Assembly (NCBI RefSeq): GCF_001556045.1
Contig: NZ_LSIC01000152.1
Location: 1 to 37,745 of the forward strand
Source of the DNA: Bradyrhizobium sp. CCH5-F6
GTDB lineage: Bacteria; Pseudomonadota; Alphaproteobacteria; Rhizobiales; Xanthobacteraceae
Reading direction: 5' to 3'
DNA: 37,745 bases
Shown here: positions 33,904 through 37,745 of the stretch, in pieces
Numbering within the stretch: the stretch's first letter is position 1
How the letters are laid out: the number at the start of each line of letters is the position of its first letter
Position numbers and translations under genes: made by a program
Notes under the pieces: generated by a model
The model's input: only the letters and a program-made list of their open reading frames with translations
What the model was told of the DNA's origin: nothing
Database searches by the model: none

Positions 33904-34128
33904 ATGAAAAAGCCAGTTCGCTCAATTGACGATCCTGAGCAGAAGGTGCCACGTGCTGACAGGCCGCCGTCGGAAGGATTTGTGGTCGTTGTCGACGGAC
34001 ACTTCAAGTCGGAGTTTGAGACGGCCGAGGCGGCTGAATCATCGGGTCGTAAACTGAAATCGACTTACCCGATGCTCAAGATCGAAATCTATGACGCCGC
34101 TACAAGGGTCCGAACCTTGTTGGGCTAA
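33904..34128 (+). CDS. small conserved-looking protein of unknown function
   Basis: The 74-residue protein has a polar, basic start and then 'GFVVVVDGHFKSEFETAEAAESSGRKLKSTYPMLKIEIYDA' in outline ('FVVVVDGHFKSEFET', 'PMLKIEIYDA'), a compact alpha/beta pattern. I recall such proteins as common hypotheticals in Bradyrhizobium. Start ATG 33904 has GAGAG in front; ATG 33892 is also possible. A GCTAAG-AAG-CTTAGC hairpin overlaps the stop codon (34124-34138). Confidence 0.6.
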   Translation: MKKPVRSIDDPEQKVPRADRPPSEGFVVVVDGHFKSEFETAEAAESSGRKLKSTYPMLKIEIYDAATRVRTLLG

Positions 34129-34167
34129 GAAGCTTAGCTATCGCACGGTCCTCGTCGGGAGCGGAAA

Positions 34168-34458
34168 ATGGCCTTCCTAAAAAGAGAACTGTATCGCCAG
34201 GTGAAGGGCCCCGAGATCACACACGAGGATCGTTGTTTCCTTGTCTTCGATACCGACACCAAGAACTTGTATGTCGAGCGAGAGGCACATTTGGAGACAG
34301 GCCCTGGGGGCACAGTCGAATTCCAAGCAGCGACAATGGATATTGCGGACTATCTAACGCAGGGCGGTCAAACCGCTGGTCACCGCGAACTTTGGCGTTT
34401 GCTGAAAGCGCTCTTCAATGAGGACCGGGACGGTGCCGGCTCCTCTCATGAGATATAA
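34168..34458 (+). CDS. small protein of unknown function
   Basis: The 96-residue protein has no signal peptide or helix in the membrane. It reads 'CFLVFDTDTKNLYVEREAHLE', then 'FQAATMDIADYLTQGG' and a C-terminal helix 'HRELWRLLKALFNED'. GGGAGCGGA before the ATG is a good ribosome site. It follows the 74-residue gene by 39 bases and may be co-transcribed. The 258 bases after it, up to the tRNA fragment, hold nothing I recognise. Confidence 0.6.
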   Translation: MAFLKRELYRQVKGPEITHEDRCFLVFDTDTKNLYVEREAHLETGPGGTVEFQAATMDIADYLTQGGQTAGHRELWRLLKALFNEDRDGAGSSHEI

Positions 34459-34716
34459 CTTCGCCGTACCTCTTCGCAGCCATGATCTGATGAACTGCGC
34501 GCCCAAGCCGACTGGCCCGGCGCCGCGAGCACGACGACCTTTGGCGGCGTCATGTTAGGCTTTGCTTCTCTTTTACAATCGGCAATCCCTGTGGGTACCG
34601 ACTCGTGATCTTGGGCGAATCGTGTCTAGCGCCCCACTTCGTCCGTTGGGAGCGCCGTCGGATTTCTGGATTCGATTTGGACTCGCGAGACGAGGCTCCA
34701 GCTAAGTCCTTGATCT

Positions 34717-34765
34717 TGGCGCTCCCTAGGGGAATCGAACCCCTGTTTCAGCCTTGAGAGGGCCA
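34717..34765 (-). other. 3' half of a tRNA-Glu(CTC) gene (att-like site)
   Basis: On the minus strand the sequence holds the anticodon loop CTCTCAA (anticodon CTC), the 3' anticodon stem GGCTG, a short variable loop, a perfect T arm AGGGG-TTCGATT-CCCCT, the acceptor strand AGGGAGC, discriminator G and CCA. The D arm and 5' acceptor are missing; matching stops at the anticodon stem. A 3' half-tRNA beside an integrase gene is the normal trace of integration with crossover in the anticodon loop. Confidence 0.75.
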
Positions 34766-34783
34766 AATAATGAGTCCTTCTCC

Positions 34784-34902
34784 GTTCGCCACCGTCCGCC
34801 GACGTTCAATAATTTCAATAGGTTGAATGCCCATAGTCCAGTATTGTTCGCCAATGTACATGGGTTTATATTCAACGGATATTCGACGTAAAATCGGCGA
34901 AC
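34784..34902. repeat. GTTCGCC repeats between tRNA fragment and integrase
   Basis: GTTCGCC occurs at 34784-34790 and 34846-34852, and inverted (GGCGAAC) at 34896-34902. They may be arm-type binding sites of the recombinase. The stretch is AT-richer than its surroundings. Confidence 0.35.
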
Positions 34903-34905
34903 GCT

Positions 34906-36291
34906 ATGTCAAAGACACTCACCGAGGCTCAGATCACGACGGCTAAAGCGCGCTCTAGGCTCGAGCTTGGCGTACATTGGCGCCGCCTCGATGCGGAAGC
35001 GCATCTGGGCTATCGTAAAGGAAAACGGGGCGGCGTTTGGCTTGTTCGCTGGCGTAATCACCACGAAGGCGGTAACTACAAGCAGGCGCAAGTCGGCATC
35101 ACAAACGACATCAATGACAAGCGCGCCGAAGGGATTCTGACCTTCGAACAGGCCGTGAGAACGGCTCGGGAGGCCGTAGCTCGAGCCAGAACAGAGGCCG
35201 CGTCGCAGGCGGCGGGCCCGGCTCCTACCGTGCGATCGGCCGTTGAATCCTACATCAAGGAACGCGACGCTCGAGAAAGACGCCGAACAGGTCGCGACGT
35301 CCGATCCGACGCCGGTACCAAGCTGCGGCGCTACGTTCTCGGTCAAGAAAAGCGCGGCAATCAGGAAGCTGCGGGAGCTGCTCCTCTCGCATCAGTGCAA
35401 CTGCATGCCCTGAAAGAAGACGACTTGATAACGTGGCGTGAGGGTTTGCCGAAGGACTTAAAGGTCACGACCAAGCAGCGGTTCGTGAATGACCTCAAGG
35501 CCGCACTAAATGCCGCGTGGCCCCGGCTTTCCGCAGATCGGAAGAAACTAAATCCGACGTTCCTCGCCATTGTGAAGGCCGGCTTCAAAGCCGAGCGGGT
35601 CGATGATGATGATCATGTGTCGGTTGCTCGAGATAACCAGATTCTCACGGATGAAGAGGTTGGCGCCATCCTTCAAGCTGCGTGTGAAGTCGATCAGGAG
35701 CAAGGATTTGATGGCGATCTATACCGGATCGTCGTGTGTCTGGCCGCGACCGGCGCGCGGTATGCCCAGGTGAGGCGAATGCGCGTGGGTGACGTACAGG
35801 TTTCTGCACGACGTCTGATGGTGCCGGGCTCCTACAAGGGGCGCGGCGGCAATAGTGGCTCAGACCCGGTCCCAGTGGGCGACGATGTGATTGAGGTGCT
35901 CTTGCCCGCAATCGCTGGGCGGCCAAGCGATGCACCTCTTTTCGAGCGATGGATCCATGAACAGGAGCCGAGCGGTATCGCGTGGAAGAAGTCTGAACGC
36001 GGTCCGTGGAAAAGAGGCGAACTTGCACGTCCCTGGAAGGCCATTCGCCAGCGCGCCGGTATGCCGGAGGTGATTCCCTATGCTTTGCGGCACTCGAGCA
36101 TCGTGCGCGGTCTCCGAAAGGGCTTGCCCATCCAACAGGTCGCCAAACTGCACAACACCTCAGTCAAAATGATCGAGCGGCACTACGCGAAATACATTGC
36201 GACCGCCTTGGAAGACCTCGCAAGAGCGGCAGTCGTGTCCCTGGTGCCGCGGAGCGATGGAAACGTGGTGCCGATAGGAAAACGCGCGTAA
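34906..36291 (+). CDS. tyrosine recombinase / integrase
   Basis: The 461-residue protein has an N-terminal arm-binding-like region ('GGVWLVRWRNHHEGGNYKQAQVGI'), a core-binding helical domain (about residues 110-230) and a catalytic domain. Catalytic residues: Arg285 in 'ATGARYAQVRRMRVGD', a Lys in 'GSYKGRGG', Arg395-His396 in 'YALRHSS', and the nucleophile Tyr427 in 'ERHYAKY'. The first His of the HxxR box is Tyr (YxLR), a known variation. It is an island or prophage integrase of the tRNA-targeting kind. Half-tRNAs lie about 140 bases on either side. Confidence 0.9.
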   Translation: MSKTLTEAQITTAKARSRLELGVHWRRLDAEAHLGYRKGKRGGVWLVRWRNHHEGGNYKQAQVGITNDINDKRAEGILTFEQAVRTAREAVARARTEAASQAAGPAPTVRSAVESYIKERDARERRRTGRDVRSDAGTKLRRYVLGQEKRGNQEAAGAAPLASVQLHALKEDDLITWREGLPKDLKVTTKQRFVNDLKAALNAAWPRLSADRKKLNPTFLAIVKAGFKAERVDDDDHVSVARDNQILTDEEVGAILQAACEVDQEQGFDGDLYRIVVCLAATGARYAQVRRMRVGDVQVSARRLMVPGSYKGRGGNSGSDPVPVGDDVIEVLLPAIAGRPSDAPLFERWIHEQEPSGIAWKKSERGPWKRGELARPWKAIRQRAGMPEVIPYALRHSSIVRGLRKGLPIQQVAKLHNTSVKMIERHYAKYIATALEDLARAAVVSLVPRSDGNVVPIGKRA

Positions 36292-36420
36292 GGGATCATC
36301 CTGCAATTTTGATCGAATTCATTCATCTGATGGCGCCGGTAATCACGCGACAAGATCCGCACCAAACTTGCCGCCTGATCTTTCCAAGAGCGTTACCAGA
36401 AGCCGTCCCGATGATGCGGC

Positions 36421-36470
36421 GGCTCTTCACACGGGAGAGGTCCAAGGTTCGATCCCCTGTGCGTCCACCA
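36421..36470 (+). other. 3' half of a second tRNA gene, probably tRNA-Val(CAC)
   Basis: The plus strand has loop TTCACAC (anticodon CAC), 3' anticodon stem GGGAG, variable loop AGGTC, T arm CAAGG-TTCGATC-CCCTG (one mismatch), acceptor TGCGTCC, A and CCA. No 5' half with matching GGACGCA precedes it, and the bases before the loop do not pair well with the stem. It is a 3' fragment of about 50 bases with one mutated T-stem base. The tRNA identity is from the anticodon only. Confidence 0.6.
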
Positions 36471-36514
36471 TCCGGCCTTTCTGTTCAAAGACTTAGCAAT
36501 CGAATCCCTGGAGC

Positions 36515-36549
36515 TGTGCCCCAGCAAAGTTGGGGCACAATAGGGGCAC
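36515..36549. repeat. GGGGCAC repeats and 9-bp hairpin next to the tRNA fragment
   Basis: TGTGCCCCA (36515-36523) and TGGGGCACA (36531-36539) are perfect inverse copies. A further GGGGCAC follows at 36543-36549, an 11-base direct repeat. Clustered short repeats beside an att-like fragment suggest recombinase or excision-factor sites. Confidence 0.45.
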
Positions 36550-36679
36550 CTTGTTCGGCACGGTTGACGAAAATCGCTCCGCCGTTGCCTGCCCCTCACT
36601 GCTTCAATTTGGCGATACGGTGCTCCCCGGCTCCGAACAACTCCGCCAATGACCCTCGTCGGCAATGGTACGGCAAACT

Positions 36680-37091
36680 CCCCAATCAACTCGACGGCCA
36701 TTTGCAGCAAAAGAGTCGATCAACTCATCGACGATTTGAATCACGCGCGGTCGTAACCGCTCCATCTCCTTGGGCGAAAAATACTTCGCGAGCGCTCCGC
36801 GCAACCTCTGGTGCTGCGGAGGGTCGCGAAAAACCATCCAATTCTCCAGCACGCCCGTCACTATCTCGATCTTTTCTCGCATTTGTCCGGACATGTCGCC
36901 ACAAAAGGCGTGAACTTCTCCACCGAAAAGCGCTGATCAAGCAGAATGTTGCTGACGAGGTCATGCCGGGTGACAACCCAGCCTCTGAGCGAATGACTCC
37001 AGCAGACGGGGGCATTCGCGCGGAGCCTCCGGTAGGCCGCGTGCTGGTCGGCGATGAAATCGGGATGCTTCGGATCAACCGTCGGTGACAT
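36680..37091 (-). pseudogene. decayed N-terminal part of a cytochrome P450 gene
   Basis: The ATG at 37091 opens a normal P450 N-terminus ('HPDFIADQHAAYRRLRANAPVCW', 'GWVVTRHDLVSNILLDQRFS' in outline). At about 36885-36895 the frame shifts; the next frame continues with 'QMREKIEIVTGV', 'FRDPPQHQRLRGALAKYFSP' (the helix-C DPPxHxRLR motif) and 'RPRVIQIVDELIDSF'. Similarity stops near 36682, before the I-helix, ExxR and haem Cys. So it has both a frameshift and a deletion of about two thirds of the protein. The break lies 210 bases from the tRNA fragment. Confidence 0.75.
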
Positions 37092-37216
37092 TAGATGATC
37101 TCACTTGAGCCGCGCGTACGTAAGCAATACCGGTCCCAACGCGCCGCTCCGCAACAAGCCGCGCCGCCTGCAAGTCTGGGTGGTTGACTTCCACGATTGG
37201 CGTGGTGTCCTTCGAC

Positions 37217-37745
37217 CTACTCATGCAACGTGCCCGAAAGCCGTTCTACAGCTTCCGCATAATCCTTCATGAAATCGGCGACGACCGACCGTGCCGACTG
37301 CTCCGTATTCATCAGGCCGACCGCCTGGCCTACGAAGTATGCCGCAAGATTCTTTGCGCCGTCGTGACCGCTCTCTGCGAGCTTATCGACCTTGGCCATA
37401 GGCGGCCGACTGAGTAGTCCCTGAAGCGGCATCGCCAGGGGCTCCGGCGCATCTTTGGCGCCCCAGGCATCCGACCAGGCCGACTGCAACTGTCGCGTCG
37501 GCTTGCCCGTGCGGCTCCGGGAACGGACGGTGTTGCGCGACGTCGCCTTCAGCATCTTCTGCTTGACCGTGGGCGTCGTCTCGGCCTCGACGGTCGTCAG
37601 CCAAACCGACCCACACCAGACGCCCGCTGCGCCCATCGCCATGCAGGCGGCCATCTGCCGGCCTGTTGCTATGCCACCCGCGGCTAAAACATCGATGTTT
37701 TCGTAAGGCTCGATGGCCTGCAAGACCTCGGGGACGAGTACCATC
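37217..37745 (-). CDS. nitronate monooxygenase / NPD-family flavoprotein (5' end outside window)
   Basis: The visible 175 residues are the C-terminal half of a 2-nitropropane-dioxygenase-type TIM barrel. 'DVLAAGGIATGRQMAACMAMGAAGVWCGSVWL' in outline ('AAGGIATGRQM', 'GAAGVWCGSVWL') is the FMN phosphate-binding end, followed by 'RSRSRTGKPTRQL' and a helical tail. It ends at TAG 37217-37219. The family oxidises alkyl nitronates with FMN; some members are enoyl-CoA reductase-like. The P450 remnant follows 125 bases downstream on the same strand. Confidence 0.85.
   Translation of the reverse strand, partial: MVLVPEVLQAIEPYENIDVLAAGGIATGRQMAACMAMGAAGVWCGSVWLTTVEAETTPTVKQKMLKATSRNTVRSRSRTGKPTRQLQSAWSDAWGAKDAPEPLAMPLQGLLSRPPMAKVDKLAESGHDGAKNLAAYFVGQAVGLMNTEQSARSVVADFMKDYAEAVERLSGTLHE

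Noticed and set aside
34717..36470. Either half-tRNA as a working tRNA gene
   Set aside because: Both lack the D arm and the 5' acceptor strand, and the bases before the anticodon loop do not rebuild a cloverleaf.
37092..37190. A short minus-strand frame with GTG start, 'EVNHPDLQAARLVAERR'
   Set aside because: It reads like protein but is under 40 codons, lies between the monooxygenase stop and the P450 start, and matches nothing I know.

Overview
The window looks like chromosome from a slow-growing alphaproteobacterium, most likely Bradyrhizobium. Reasons: GC-rich coding sequence throughout; a PoxB, DgoK/DgoA and single-chain acyl-CoA carboxylase repertoire; a BA14K-type secreted protein; FixK-type boxes in front of stress genes; and intergenic repeats that I recall as widespread in Bradyrhizobium genomes. 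This assignment is from reading and memory, not from a search.

Layout. (1) 1-3.7 kb: tail of a small membrane protein, then, on the minus strand, a PoxB-like pyruvate oxidase and a dgoK-dgoA pair. (2) 3.7-7.7 kb: a two-component flavin monooxygenase unit (luciferase-like oxygenase plus flavin reductase) behind an excellent -24/-12 promoter, with a convergent AcoR-type sigma-54 activator that probably drives it. (3) 8-13 kb: acyl-CoA synthetase followed by a 1100-residue single-chain acyl-CoA carboxylase. (4) 13.1-19.5 kb: a hydantoin/Asp-Glu-type racemase and a GntR regulator diverging from a five-gene operon (ABC ATPase, binding protein, two permeases, PuuE-like deacetylase). This looks like uptake and breakdown of a cyclic ureide or amide. 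The 3' stub of a chemoreceptor gene sits at its end. (5) 19.8-24.8 kb: two tandem, apparently related unknown genes, then CobW GTPase with an N-acyl-D-amino-acid deacylase, and a secreted lipase-like hydrolase. (6) 24.9-30.8 kb: a long intergenic repeat, a cobalamin riboswitch, a TonB-dependent receptor, a PepSY membrane protein and a Tat-lipoprotein hydrolase. (7) 31-34.5 kb: small secreted, membrane and stress proteins. Three are preceded by TTG(A/C)-N6-(T/G)CAA boxes; an Hsp20 gene also has a start-site hairpin and a clear terminator. (8) 34.7-37.7 kb: a tyrosine recombinase bracketed by the 3' halves of two different tRNA genes in opposite orientation, then a decayed cytochrome P450 and the end of a nitronate monooxygenase gene. 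This is the edge or scar of an integrated island.

The points I find most worth pursuing are the B12-riboswitch-controlled receptor/PepSY pair, the doubly tRNA-flanked integrase, the FixK-box stress cluster and the complete sigma-54 circuit around the monooxygenase.
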